Shown here in pieces: positions 55,774-64,000 of a stretch of DNA of 64,000 nucleotides. This DNA comes from JAEUIT01 sp044220875 (lineage in GTDB: Bacteria; Planctomycetota; Phycisphaerae; Phycisphaerales; SM1A02). Position numbers and translations under genes: made by a program. Every line of letters begins with the position of its first letter. Position 1 is the first letter of the stretch. The notes below the pieces were generated by a model that saw nothing but the letters and a program-made list of their open reading frames with translations, had not been told where the DNA came from and searched no databases. The stretch spans positions 806,001 to 870,000 of the forward strand of contig JBGAQH010000001.1 in the NCBI GenBank assembly GCA_044220875.1. Direction: 5' to 3'.

Positions 55774-56640
55774 ATGATCAGAGCACACCACCATCATCCG
55801 CCGGAGCGACGCCGCGGGCTTCGGCCGACGGCGTTCGCGCTGGGCGCCGCGTGCGCCGCCGCGGTCATCGTCCCCTCCCTGGCGTGGGGCACGGCGCCGG
55901 ACGATGCGCCGCCGAAGACGCTCGAGGACGCCCGCCTTCTCATGGGCAAGTGGATCGAGACGCAGCAGATCATCGCCAAGGAACGCAACGATTGGGAGCA
56001 GGGGCGGCAGATCCTCGACGGGCGCCTGAAGCTCGTGAGGGACGAGATCGCGGCGCTCGAGGAGAAGATCGCCAAGGCCGAGGCGGCGGTGAGGGAATCG
56101 ACCGCGGCCCGCGACACGGTGCAGGCCGAGAGCGACGCGCTGAAGGTGACCGCGACGCAGCTCACCACCGCCGTGGCCTCGCTCGAGGCCGGCGTTCGGC
56201 GGATCTTCCCGACGCTGCCCGAGCCGATCCGCGAGCGGCTCCAGCCGCTCGCCCAGCGCATGCCGAAGGAGCCGACGGCGGACGCCGCGGCGACCGGCGA
56301 GGCGGAGGCGAAGGCGAAGAGCGTGAGCGTCGCCGAGCGATTCCAGAACGTGCTCGGCATCCTGAACGAGGTCAGCAAGGCCAACACCGAGATCTCGGTG
56401 AACTACGAGGTGCGCACGCTCGCCAGCGGAAGGCCGGCCGAGGTGCGGGCCCTCTACATCGGTCTCGCCCAGGCGTATTTCGTGAGCTCGAGCGGCGAGG
56501 CGGGCATCGGCCGCCCGACGCCGGAGGGCTGGAAGTGGGAATCGTCCAACGCGATCGCCGGTGACGTCCTCACCGCGCTCGAGATCATCCAAGGCAAGCA
56601 CACTCCGGCCTTCGTGCCGCTCCCGGTGAAGATCCAATGA
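55774..56640 (+). CDS. DUF3450-like periplasmic coiled-coil protein
   Basis: 288 residues. Signal peptide FALGAACAAAVIVPSLAWG. A long coiled coil (about 50-135: KWIETQQIIAKERNDWEQGR, LEEKIAKAEAAVRESTAARD) is followed by a compact domain with RFQNVLGILNEVSKANTEI and YIGLAQAYFVS. Length, layout and position directly before a TtpC-like gene match the DUF3450 proteins found in TonB2-type operons of marine Gram-negatives. The stop overlaps the next gene by ATGA. The first residues contain a histidine run (HHHH). Confidence 0.87.
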   Translation: MIRAHHHHPPERRRGLRPTAFALGAACAAAVIVPSLAWGTAPDDAPPKTLEDARLLMGKWIETQQIIAKERNDWEQGRQILDGRLKLVRDEIAALEEKIAKAEAAVRESTAARDTVQAESDALKVTATQLTTAVASLEAGVRRIFPTLPEPIRERLQPLAQRMPKEPTADAAATGEAEAKAKSVSVAERFQNVLGILNEVSKANTEISVNYEVRTLASGRPAEVRALYIGLAQAYFVSSSGEAGIGRPTPEGWKWESSNAIAGDVLTALEIIQGKHTPAFVPLPVKIQ

Positions 56641-58160
56641 AGAGCATCCGAACCATCATCATCGGCGGCGTCGCGTGCGCGATGGGACTGACGGCCCGCT
56701 GCCCCGCGCAGGAGAGCGCGGCGCCCGCGTCCGCGCCTGTCGTTGCGCCGGCCGTCGCCCCGGCCGACATCATCCCGAACGTCTCGCGCGACGCGGAGGC
56801 GAAGCTCGCCGCGAGCGTGGCCGAGCTCAACGCCCTGCGCGACGCGATCGCCAAGGAGAAGTTGCCCCTGGCCCAGGAGCTGACCTCGCTCGAGGAGAAG
56901 CTCACCCGACTCCGTCGCGACCACGAGGCCGCCAATCGCCGCGTGGACGAGGCGGCGCTGGCCGCGACGCGCGTGAAGGGCGGCATCAAGGCCCAGCAGG
57001 ACGAGCTCGCCTACGTGGGCAATCTGCTCGACGAATACGCGAAGACCTTCGAGTCGAAGGTGAACGTCTCCGAGCTGCAGTACTGCGGCGAGGCGCTCAC
57101 CGCCGCGAAGCAGGCGGTCGAGAACACCACGCTCACCGCCTCCGAGCGGTTCGCGCGGCAGACCGCGTTCGTCGACCTCTCGCTGAAGCGCCTCACCGAC
57201 GTGATCGGCGGCATGCGCTTCGCCGGGGTCGGCGTCGATCTCCAGGGCATGGTCGCCAACGGCCAGTTCGCGATCATCGGGCCGATCGCCCTCTTCCGCG
57301 CCGACAACGGCTCGACCGCCGGTCTCGTCGTGCCGCAGACCGGATCGAACAACCCGCTCATCCGTCCGCTCGAGGGACCGATGCAGCTCGGTCTCGCCTC
57401 GCTCGTGCAGGAGGGCGACGGGCTGCTGCCGCTCGACCCGTCGCGCGGCGGTGCGCTCAAGGCCCTCGTCCAGAGGACCAACATCTACCACATCTTCGAG
57501 AAGGGCGGCCCGATCATGTGGCCGCTGCTCGTCGCATCGGTGCTGGCCCTCGGCACGGTGCTCGAGCGCCTGCTCTTCCTCCTCATCGAGCGCCTGCGCC
57601 GCGACCCGAAGCGGCTCAACCGGTTCTTCGTCGCCGTGACCGCCGGCGACATCGACGGCGCGGCGGCCATCGCCAAGGGATCGCGCTTCTTCGTGCTTCG
57701 GGCGCTCGGCTACGCGCTGACCCATCGAGAGCAGTCGCTCGCCAACGCCCTCCTGTATTCGCAGGCCCAGGAGATGAAGCGCTTCCGTCGCGGCATTCCG
57801 GTCCTCGACACGGTCATCACGCTCGCTCCGCTCCTGGGCCTTCTCGGAACGGTCACGGGCATGATGGGATCCTTCTCGCTGATCGGCGGCGAACTGAGCG
57901 CCCCGGGCGCGATCACCGGCGGCATCGCCGAGGCCCTCATCGCGACGGCCTTCGGACTCGGCATCGCCATCACCTCGCTGCTGCCGTTCAACTTCCTCAA
58001 CGCCCGCATGGAGGATGCCCGCCACGAGATCGAGTCGGCGGCGACGCAGCTCGAGCTGCTCGTCCGGCCGGCGACGACGATCGAGCCGAAGCCCGAACCC
58101 GCGGCGGGCCAGACCGCGCAGAACGGCGCGGCGATGTCGCTCGCACTCATGCAGTCCTGA
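56637..58160 (+). CDS. TtpC/ExbB-like proton channel protein with periplasmic domain
   Basis: 507 residues. Signal peptide MKSIRTIIIGGVACAMGLTA, then a periplasmic coiled-coil region (about 40-290; LAQELTSLEEKLTRLRRDHE), then three membrane helices of the MotA/TolQ/ExbB family (about 297-320, 410-435, 445-470: GGPIMWPLLVASVLALG, VITLAPLLGLLGTVTGMMGS, GIAEALIATAFGLGIAI). This N-extended form is TtpC-like. In Vibrio a separate short ExbB2 follows; here none does, so this single protein probably provides the whole ExbB function. Confidence 0.9.
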   Translation: MKSIRTIIIGGVACAMGLTARCPAQESAAPASAPVVAPAVAPADIIPNVSRDAEAKLAASVAELNALRDAIAKEKLPLAQELTSLEEKLTRLRRDHEAANRRVDEAALAATRVKGGIKAQQDELAYVGNLLDEYAKTFESKVNVSELQYCGEALTAAKQAVENTTLTASERFARQTAFVDLSLKRLTDVIGGMRFAGVGVDLQGMVANGQFAIIGPIALFRADNGSTAGLVVPQTGSNNPLIRPLEGPMQLGLASLVQEGDGLLPLDPSRGGALKALVQRTNIYHIFEKGGPIMWPLLVASVLALGTVLERLLFLLIERLRRDPKRLNRFFVAVTAGDIDGAAAIAKGSRFFVLRALGYALTHREQSLANALLYSQAQEMKRFRRGIPVLDTVITLAPLLGLLGTVTGMMGSFSLIGGELSAPGAITGGIAEALIATAFGLGIAITSLLPFNFLNARMEDARHEIESAATQLELLVRPATTIEPKPEPAAGQTAQNGAAMSLALMQS

Positions 58161-58173
58161 CGACGGCAACCTC

Positions 58174-58201
58174 ACGAGAGCACCCGAACGAGAGCACCCC
58201 T
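58174..58201 (+). repeat. 14-bp direct repeat upstream of exbD
   Basis: ACGAGAGCACCCGA followed immediately by ACGAGAGCACCCCT, between the TtpC-like and exbD genes. Confidence 0.7.
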
Positions 58202-58213
58202 GCGGAGAACCCA

Positions 58214-58639
58214 ATGCACGGATCAGCCATGAGTAGCGGCGGGGTCAAGAAGGCCCGCATCGAGATCATCCCGCTCATCGACATCATCTTCTTCCTGCTC
58301 GCCACGTTCATCATGGTCTCGCTCTCGATGACCAAGAACCAGGGCGTCAACGTGGCGCTCCCGACGGCCGGCACCTCGGCGTCGCTCGGCGACCAGGCCG
58401 AGATGGAGAAGGCCGTGACGCTCAGCGTGAACGAGAAGGGCGACGTCTTCTGGAACAAGGAGAAGATCACCGTCGCCCAGCTTCCCATGCGCCTGCAGAC
58501 GTTCAAGGCGACCGCCCGCGATCCGAAGGTGATCATCAACAGCGACGGCGGCGCCGACTTCAAGTTCGTGGTCGGCGTCCTCGATGAGGTCCGCCGCATC
58601 GGCATCACCAAGGTCGGCATCAACACGGAGCGGAAATGA
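58214..58639 (+). CDS. exbD: ExbD/TolR-family biopolymer transport protein
   Basis: 141 residues. One N-terminal membrane helix with the essential aspartate in IEIIPLIDIIFFLLATFIMV, then a small periplasmic domain (VTLSVNEKGDVFWNKEKIT, VIINSDGGADFKFVVGVLDE). The start ATG has GGAG upstream; a second ATG five codons in is possible. Works with the TtpC/ExbB-like protein and TonB to transmit proton motive force. The stop overlaps the tonB-like gene. Confidence 0.94.
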   Translation: MHGSAMSSGGVKKARIEIIPLIDIIFFLLATFIMVSLSMTKNQGVNVALPTAGTSASLGDQAEMEKAVTLSVNEKGDVFWNKEKITVAQLPMRLQTFKATARDPKVIINSDGGADFKFVVGVLDEVRRIGITKVGINTERK

Positions 58640-59352
58640 GGCAGGTTGCCGTCATCCTGGGCGTGCTCGCGGCGGTGACGCTGCACGCGGGCCTCATTCT
58701 CTTCGGCGGACTGATCTTCCCCGCGGCGAAGAAGCCCGAGGCCGTCACCGCGCCGGTCGATCTGTTAGGCGACGTCGAGGAGAGGAAGGACAGGAAGGTC
58801 GACGAGGAGCCCAAGGAGAAAAAGGAGATCGAGGCCGAGACCGAGCAGCCGCCCGACGCCTCGGAGATCCTCGAGAAGCTCGACAGCCAGCCCTCGACCG
58901 ACGCGACGCCGGCGCTCGAGGCCGCGAGCCTGAGCGCGATCGAGGCGGCGCTGAGCGGGCAGGGGGGCGGCGGCGACTTCGCCCAGGCCCTGACCTTCGA
59001 GGGGGGCGGCCGCATCGGCGGCACGGGCAAGCGCGGCGCCGCCGCCGAGGATCCGGTCGAGGAGGCCTTCAGCCTCAGCGAGATCGACCAGAAGCCGCGG
59101 GCGATCTTCCAGGCCTCGCCGACCTTCCCGGCCGACATGCGCGGCAAGAAGGTCGAGGGCGTGGTGAGCGTGATCTTCGTCGTGGACGCGAACGGCAAGG
59201 TCGAGAACCCGCGGATCGAGAAGTCCTCGCACGCCGCGTTCGAGTCGCCGGCCCTCGCCGCCGTGCGCAAGTGGAAGTTCGAGCCCGGTGTCCGGGCTGG
59301 TCAGCGCGTCGCCAGCAAGATGCGCGTCTCGATTCGATTCCCCCAAGGCTGA
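58636..59352 (+). CDS. tonB: TonB-family protein
   Basis: 238 residues with an N-terminal anchor helix (VILGVLAAVTLHAGLILFGG), a charged Glu/Lys-rich spacer (EERKDRKVDEEPKEKKEIEA), a glycine-rich segment, and a C-terminal TonB domain (KVEGVVSVIFVVDANGKVEN, SPALAAVRKWKFEPG). The spacer is acidic/lysine-rich rather than the Pro-rich one of E. coli. Overlaps exbD by ATGA and ends 2 bp before the TPR gene. Confidence 0.9.
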   Translation: MRQVAVILGVLAAVTLHAGLILFGGLIFPAAKKPEAVTAPVDLLGDVEERKDRKVDEEPKEKKEIEAETEQPPDASEILEKLDSQPSTDATPALEAASLSAIEAALSGQGGGGDFAQALTFEGGGRIGGTGKRGAAAEDPVEEAFSLSEIDQKPRAIFQASPTFPADMRGKKVEGVVSVIFVVDANGKVENPRIEKSSHAAFESPALAAVRKWKFEPGVRAGQRVASKMRVSIRFPQG

Positions 59353-59354
59353 GC

Positions 59355-60755
59355 ATGAACATGCCCCACTCGCTGACCTCCATTTTCCTGTCGAACGCCC
59401 GTGCCCTCGCATGCGGGGCCGCGTTCGCGATCGCCGCCGTCGCCCGCGCCGCCGAAGGCACCGACGTGCAGTCGATCTGGAACGATCCGGTCTTCCAGAG
59501 GCAGTTCATCGGCAGCTACGGAATCAACGCCGAGGTCGAGCCGCGGGTGACGCCCGAGGAGCTCAAGCTCTGGGACAAGGTGCGGCCGCTGCTCGCCGCC
59601 TCGAAGTTCGCGGAGGCGGAGGCCGCGCTGAAGAAGGGGATGAAGCCCGACTGCTCGGCGATGCTCGACTTCAACCTCGGCAACATCCACTTCCAGGCCG
59701 ACAACATGACCGCGGCGCTCGAGGACTACACCAAGGCGACGGGGAAGTTCCCGAGCTTCCGCCGCGCCTGGCGCAACGTCGGACTGATCAACGCCCGCAA
59801 CGGCGAGTTCGACAAGGCGATCGACGCGTTCACCAAGATGATCAAGCTCGGCGGCGGCGACGAGTATTCGTATGGCCTGCTCGGCTACGCATACGCCTCG
59901 AAGCTCGACTTCCAGGCGGCCGAAGCGGCCTATCGAAGTGCGCTCCTGCTCCAGCCGGAGAACACCGAGTGGCGCCTCGGCCTCACGCGGTGCGTCTTCC
60001 GCCAAAGCAAGTTCCAGGATGCCGCGGCGCTCCTCGACGTGCTCATCGAGCGCAATCCGGAGAAGATCGAGTACTGGCTTCTGCAGGCCCAGACCTTCAT
60101 CGGGATGAAGCAGCCGCTGAAGGCGGCGCAGGACCTCGAGGCCGTCGACCTGCAGGGCAAGTCGACCGTCGACAGCCTGCACACCCTCGGCGACATCTAC
60201 CTCAGCGAGAGCCTCATGGAGCTCGCGGCGAACGCCTATGAGCGGGCGATCGCGATCGATCCGAAGCAGCCCGCGGCGCGGCCGGTGCGCGCGGCGGAGA
60301 TCCTCGCCGCGAAGGGAGCGCTCCGCGAGGCCCGCGCGGTCGCAAGCCGGACCCGCGCTGTCCTGGGCGAGAGCCTCGGCGACGCGGACCGACGCAAGCT
60401 CCTCAAGCTCGAGGCGCGATTGAGCATGGCCGAGGGCAAGGGCGACGGCGAGGCGGTGGCGGCGCTTGAGGAGATCATCCGGCTCGATCCCCTCGACGGC
60501 GACGCGCTCCTTCTCCTCGGCCAGCACTACGCGAAGGACAACCAGCCCGACAAGGCGATCTTCCACTACGAGCGGGCGGAGAGCATCGAGGCGTTTGAGG
60601 CCAACGCCAGGATCCGTCACGCCCAGGTCCTCATCACTCTCAGTCGCTACGACGAGGCCCTGAAGCTCCTTCGTCGGGCCCAGGAAATCCGGCCCCGCGA
60701 GGACATCGCCCGCTACATCGAGCAGGTGGAGCGGATCGCGAAATCGAAGCGGTAG
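59355..60755 (+). CDS. exported TPR protein of the TonB module
   Basis: 466 residues; signal peptide ends near AIAAVARAAE. About ten TPR repeats are visible (ALKKGMKPDCSAMLDFNLGN, DYTKATGKFPSFRRAWRNVG, AYRSALLLQPENTEWRLGLT, AYERAIAIDPKQPAARPVRA). TPR proteins close TonB2-type operons, where one member (TtpB-like) is required for uptake in Vibrio. The short gap to tonB suggests coupled translation. Confidence 0.88.
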   Translation: MNMPHSLTSIFLSNARALACGAAFAIAAVARAAEGTDVQSIWNDPVFQRQFIGSYGINAEVEPRVTPEELKLWDKVRPLLAASKFAEAEAALKKGMKPDCSAMLDFNLGNIHFQADNMTAALEDYTKATGKFPSFRRAWRNVGLINARNGEFDKAIDAFTKMIKLGGGDEYSYGLLGYAYASKLDFQAAEAAYRSALLLQPENTEWRLGLTRCVFRQSKFQDAAALLDVLIERNPEKIEYWLLQAQTFIGMKQPLKAAQDLEAVDLQGKSTVDSLHTLGDIYLSESLMELAANAYERAIAIDPKQPAARPVRAAEILAAKGALREARAVASRTRAVLGESLGDADRRKLLKLEARLSMAEGKGDGEAVAALEEIIRLDPLDGDALLLLGQHYAKDNQPDKAIFHYERAESIEAFEANARIRHAQVLITLSRYDEALKLLRRAQEIRPREDIARYIEQVERIAKSKR

Positions 60756-60771
60756 GCGGATGACTCCCGCA

Positions 60772-60805
60772 CCCCATGACCCCCGAAACCCCATGACCCC
60801 CGAAA
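60772..60805 (+). repeat. perfect 17-bp tandem duplication
   Basis: CCCCATGACCCCCGAAA occurs twice back to back (60772-60788 and 60789-60805), in the 134-bp gap before the Sel1-repeat gene. Confidence 0.9.
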
Positions 60806-60889
60806 CTGGCGTGGCGCTCCGTTAAATAGCGAGCGTATCGGGCCTGTTTCCTCAACCCGACCCGTGACTCCACCGAGAGAGGTGGAGCC

Positions 60890-62422
60890 ATGTCGACCTT
60901 TCCCCGCTCCGCCGCTTCCGGCCCCTCCGTCGCCGCCCTCGCCCTCGCATGCCTGGTCTTCGGCGTCGGGTGCGCCTCGCACTCCGCCGAACAGGCCCGC
61001 CGCGACGGCTTTGCGGCCCTCGATCAGGGGGACGCCCGCACCGCCATGAGTTCCTGGCGCCCGCTCGCCGAGCGCGGCGACCGGAAGGCCCAGTACCTCG
61101 TCGGCGTGATGTACGCCGAAGGCAAGGGCGTCGCGATCGATCCGGCCGAGGCGGTCGCGTGGTATCGCCGCTCGGCCGAGCAGGGCTACGCGGCGGCCCA
61201 GAGCAATCTCGGTCTCGCCTACTACACCGGCACCGGCGTCGAGCGAAATCTCGGCGAGGCCGCGACATGGTTTGAGCGGGCCGCCGATCAGGGCTTCGCT
61301 CGCGCCCAGAACAACCTCGCGGTGATGTACATGAATGGAGAGGCTCGTCCGCAGGATCCGTCGAAGGCCGCGGAGCTCGCTCGCCGCGCCGCCGAGCAGG
61401 GTGACGCGAAGGCCCAATGGCTGCTCGGCTCGTTCTACCTCGACGGCACCGGCGTCGCGAAGGATGACACGAAGGCCGCGAAGTGGTTTGCGAAGTCGGC
61501 GGCCCAGGGGCTCGACCGCGCCCAGTACGGCCTCGCGATCCTCACCGAACAGGGCCGGGGCGTCAAGCAGTCCGACGGTGAGGCGGCGCTGTGGTACCGC
61601 CGCGCGGCCGATCAGGGATTGGCCGCGGCGCAGTGCGATCTCGGGCTTCTCTCCTATCGCGGCAAGGGCGTTCCGCAGGATCGCGCCGAGGCGGCGCGGC
61701 TCTATCGCCTGAGCGCCGATCAGGGCTTCGCGCAGGCCCAGGCGAATCTCGGCGCGATGTGCATGGCCGGCGAGGCCCAGCCGCGCACGCCCGACGAGGC
61801 GGAGCAGTTGCTTCGTGCCGCGGCGACCAACGGCATCGCCCAGGCCCAGTTCTCGCTGGCGTGGATGTACTGGAAGGGCGAGGGAGCGCAGCGCAATCCG
61901 AGCGAGGCGGCCGTCTGGATGCGGAAGGCCGCCGACCAGGGACTCGCCGTCGCGGAGTTCAACCTCGGTTCGATGTTCCTCTCCGGAAGCGGTCTCGCCC
62001 AGAACGACGTCGAGGCCGCGGCGTGGTTCCGCCGCGCCGCCGAGAAGGGACAGGCTCAGGCCCAGACGAATCTCGCCCTCCTCTGCCTGCGCGGCCGGGG
62101 CGTCGAGAAGAACGAGGCCGAGGCGGTCGCGTGGTATCGCAAGGCCGCCGATCAGGGCTTCGCCCGCGCTCAGGCGGAACTCGGCAAGTGCTACGAATTC
62201 GGCCGCGGCGTCGCGCCGTCGAGCGCCGACGCGTTCGCGTGGTACAGCCTCGCCGCGGACCTCGGTCACCGTCCGGCGCTCGAGCTGCGCGACCGCGTGG
62301 CTTCGCGCTTGAGCGACGAGCAGCGGCAGCAGTCGACGGCGCTCCGCACCGCATGGCTGAGCTCGCACGCCGAAGCGGCATCGGCCATCGCCGCCGCCGA
62401 GTCGGACCACGGCGAGGAGTGA
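60890..62422 (+). CDS. Sel1-repeat lipoprotein
   Basis: 510 residues. AGAGGTGGAG precedes the ATG. Signal peptide ending in GVGC (lipid site, atypical lipobox). About twelve Sel1-type repeats of 36 residues follow (GVMYAEGKGVAIDPAEAVAW, YYTGTGVERNLGEAATWFER, LCLRGRGVEKNEAEAVAWYR), giving a curved alpha-solenoid for protein contacts. It follows the TonB module by 134 bp with its own likely promoter region (an AT-richer GTTAAATAG at 60821), so a link to TonB is unproven. Ends convergent with the next gene (45 bp apart). Confidence 0.92.
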   Translation: MSTFPRSAASGPSVAALALACLVFGVGCASHSAEQARRDGFAALDQGDARTAMSSWRPLAERGDRKAQYLVGVMYAEGKGVAIDPAEAVAWYRRSAEQGYAAAQSNLGLAYYTGTGVERNLGEAATWFERAADQGFARAQNNLAVMYMNGEARPQDPSKAAELARRAAEQGDAKAQWLLGSFYLDGTGVAKDDTKAAKWFAKSAAQGLDRAQYGLAILTEQGRGVKQSDGEAALWYRRAADQGLAAAQCDLGLLSYRGKGVPQDRAEAARLYRLSADQGFAQAQANLGAMCMAGEAQPRTPDEAEQLLRAAATNGIAQAQFSLAWMYWKGEGAQRNPSEAAVWMRKAADQGLAVAEFNLGSMFLSGSGLAQNDVEAAAWFRRAAEKGQAQAQTNLALLCLRGRGVEKNEAEAVAWYRKAADQGFARAQAELGKCYEFGRGVAPSSADAFAWYSLAADLGHRPALELRDRVASRLSDEQRQQSTALRTAWLSSHAEAASAIAAAESDHGEE

Positions 62423-62467
62423 GCGTTCGGCCATTCGGCGGTCGCCGCGACGGCGCCCGCATCGCCC

Positions 62468-63442
62468 TCACTCGACGCGCGGCGGCTTCATCCACGTCGC
62501 CAGCGTCGTGCGCTCGCTGACGAGGAACTCGGGCGCCGGCAGCACCATCGGCGACGGCCGTTCGCCCGCGCCCATCACCGTCGTCTTTCCGTGCATCGTG
62601 CCCAGCAGCAGGCTCTTCGCCGCGTTGCCCTCGATCGCGCCGGTGAGGGTCACGATGATCGGCCGCTCCTGCGTGCTGCCGTCGATGATGCCGTTGCTGA
62701 CGGCGAATCCCGTCCAGGTCGCGAAGATCGCGATGAAGCCCGCGACCGCGCCGATGGCGATGGCGACGCGCGGCAGCGGCAGTCGGAAGAGGAGCACGAG
62801 CCAGAGGATCCCCGCAACGAGGGCGAGGGCATCGAAGCCCGCGACGGCCGTCGCCGCGTCGAGCCACGCGCCGAAGCCATGACGATCCATCGGGGCGAGG
62901 CCAAGCGTCGCCCGTCGGTCGGGCCACGCGATCCAGGTGATGAGCAGGGCGAAGACCAACCCGGCAAGGACGAGCCCGATCGTGGAGAGGCCCGCGGCCA
63001 TCTTCGAGAGCGGAGGACCTCCGGGGACGCGCGGCCGTGCGACGGCGAGGCCCGCGGCGGGAATCGTGATGACCGCAAACGCCACCGCGAGGCGCAGCGG
63101 ATCGACCAGGGCCATCTCGAAGATGCGGAGCGGAACCGAGAGGACCATCCGCACGCCGGTGGCGAGGCCATGGTCGCTCGACACCGCGAGTTCGGGCATG
63201 CCCAGGGCGCGGGCGAATCCGAGCGTCTCGCCGAAGTGGCCGGTGAGCCAGAGGAACGCGACGGTGCCGAGCCCGATCGCGGTCCAGAAGCCGGTGCGGG
63301 CCCCGAAGCGCGAGGGATCGTCGTTGAGGCGGACGTTCTTGCTCACGCGCTCCGAACTTTCCCGCACGACCACGACACGCGTGATCGGGGCGTCGCCCGG
63401 CGTCGATCGCTTCTGTCCACTGGAGGGCGTGAGGTTCGGCAT
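62468..63442 (-). CDS. polytopic membrane protein of unknown function
   Basis: 324 residues. A 45-residue polar N-terminus (ITRVVVVRESSERVSKN) precedes about five or six membrane helices (about 50-68, 100-135, 145-170, 200-225, 228-248), then a soluble C-terminal part (about 250-324) with GAIEGNAAKSLLLGTMHGKT. No family recognised. It lies 54 bp downstream of the DnaJ-like gene on the same strand and may be cotranscribed. Confidence 0.68.
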   Translation of the reverse strand: MPNLTPSSGQKRSTPGDAPITRVVVVRESSERVSKNVRLNDDPSRFGARTGFWTAIGLGTVAFLWLTGHFGETLGFARALGMPELAVSSDHGLATGVRMVLSVPLRIFEMALVDPLRLAVAFAVITIPAAGLAVARPRVPGGPPLSKMAAGLSTIGLVLAGLVFALLITWIAWPDRRATLGLAPMDRHGFGAWLDAATAVAGFDALALVAGILWLVLLFRLPLPRVAIAIGAVAGFIAIFATWTGFAVSNGIIDGSTQERPIIVTLTGAIEGNAAKSLLLGTMHGKTTVMGAGERPSPMVLPAPEFLVSERTTLATWMKPPRVE

Positions 63443-63496
63443 GGAGCCTTTCGGGAAAGTTCCGCGCTCCGGCGCGGACGTAGCGTTAGCCAGCGA

Positions 63497-64000
63497 TCAC
63501 GACGACAGCCCCACGTCATCGGCCCAGAGGGTCGCGGCCCGCGGATTCGGCAGCCGCTCGGCCATCGACTCGAACATGCTCCTCTCCTCGTCGGTCAGCG
63601 AGTCCGGCGGCACGATCTTCATCACCGCGTAGAAGTCGCCGGCCTCGCCCTTGGCGTCGACGAGGCCCTTGCCCTTGGCGCGAAGCTTCGCGCCGCTGGC
63701 CGTACCCGCGGGCACCTTGAGCTTCACGGTGCCCTTGAGGAGCGGCACCTCGAGCACGGCGCCGAGCGCCGCCTCGGGCATCGTGATCGGCACGTCGAGC
63801 ATGAGGTCAAGCCCGTCGCGCCGGAACCAGGGATGTTCGCCGACGTTGATGACGAGGATGAGGTCGCCGGCCGGCCCGCCGTGGGCGCCGCCGCGGCCCT
63901 TGCCCTTGATGCGCAGCTTCGAGCCGGGCTTGAGGCCCGCCGGGATCTTCACGTCGATCGACTGGGTCGAGCCGTCGCCGAGCGTCAGGCGCACCGACTC
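63497..64000 (-). CDS. DnaJ-family chaperone, C-terminal part (cut by window end)
   Basis: Only the last 167 residues are inside the window; the frame runs off the edge at 64000. Visible are the two client-binding beta domains: VKIPAGLKPGSKLRIKGKG, GDLILVINVGEHPWFRRDGL, DLMLDVPITMPEAALGA, and VPLLKGTVKLKVPAGTASG. The J domain and any zinc centre are outside. No zinc-finger CxxCxGxG motif lies in the visible part. Either DnaJ or a CbpA-like co-chaperone of Hsp70; the tail after the second domain is short. Confidence 0.9.
   Translation of the reverse strand, partial: ESVRLTLGDGSTQSIDVKIPAGLKPGSKLRIKGKGRGGAHGGPAGDLILVINVGEHPWFRRDGLDLMLDVPITMPEAALGAVLEVPLLKGTVKLKVPAGTASGAKLRAKGKGLVDAKGEAGDFYAVMKIVPPDSLTDEERSMFESMAERLPNPRAATLWADDVGLSS

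Noticed and set aside
52567..56637. 1356-codon minus-strand frame over the TonB receptor and DUF3450 genes
   Set aside because: Low-complexity shadow translation with no recognisable family; the plus-strand genes are well supported.

Overview
The window comes from a GC-rich bacterium, most likely a planctomycete of the Phycisphaerae type. Supporting this are a cytochrome-bearing DUF1592/DUF1587-family protein followed by a DUF1552 protein, three secreted proteins ending in paired dockerin-like EF-hand repeats (DGADLAILLG type), many Sec or lipoprotein exports, a Gram-negative envelope (porins, TonB receptor, TonB/ExbB/ExbD) and a CACAGAG-rich inverted repeat of a kind I recall from planctomycete and verrucomicrobial genomes. 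The assignment rests on gene content read by eye; no rRNA is present.

Layout. 0-7.4 kb: XerC/D recombinase, an orphan DNA methyltransferase, purE-purK on the minus strand, an unknown protein, a small membrane protein, and a rhodanese-cysteine desulfurase fusion. 7.5-18.9 kb: a YHS-like lipoprotein, an OprP-type porin, then a compact run made of an outer-membrane barrel protein, an unnamed 50-residue membrane protein, kdpF, kdpA, kdpB, kdpC, kdpD and kdpE, with most junctions overlapping as ATGA. 18.8-22.8 kb: a P1B-4-type metal ATPase and a class II asparagine synthetase (minus). 22.9-31.4 kb: sialate O-acetylesterase, the DUF1592/DUF1552 pair, a second orphan methylase, a 2-TM protein, a GNAT enzyme and a GT39-like glycosyltransferase. 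31.5-43 kb: an M16 peptidase pair with one catalytic and one non-catalytic member, two dockerin-bearing secreted proteins, two low-complexity secreted proteins with internal tandem repeats, tRNA-Cys, and a secreted protein with a duplicated domain. 43-49.2 kb: GNAT, two cyclophilins flanking an MFS transporter, gatB, hpt and a bPH-domain protein. 49.5-62.4 kb: a thrombospondin-type-3/dockerin protein, a lipoprotein, and a TonB uptake module (TonB receptor, DUF3450, TtpC/ExbB-like, ExbD, TonB, TPR), then a Sel1-repeat lipoprotein. 62.4-64 kb: a membrane protein and the 3' part of a DnaJ-family gene cut by the window edge.

How the genes work together. The kdp run encodes a complete high-affinity potassium pump with its sensor kinase and regulator; its distinctive points are the outer-membrane barrel gene and the extra small membrane protein at its head. 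The TonB run is a self-contained receptor plus energising complex resembling the Vibrio TonB2/TtpC type, but with no separate short ExbB. The sequence-level oddities are (1) rare TTA leucine codons found only in a GTTAG context (12 of 12 by eye), (2) a 14-bp motif starting at the TAA stop codon of three unrelated genes, (3) -10-like hexamers 6-8 nt upstream of several start codons, suggesting leaderless mRNAs, and (4) a 42-bp inverted repeat with one mismatch.
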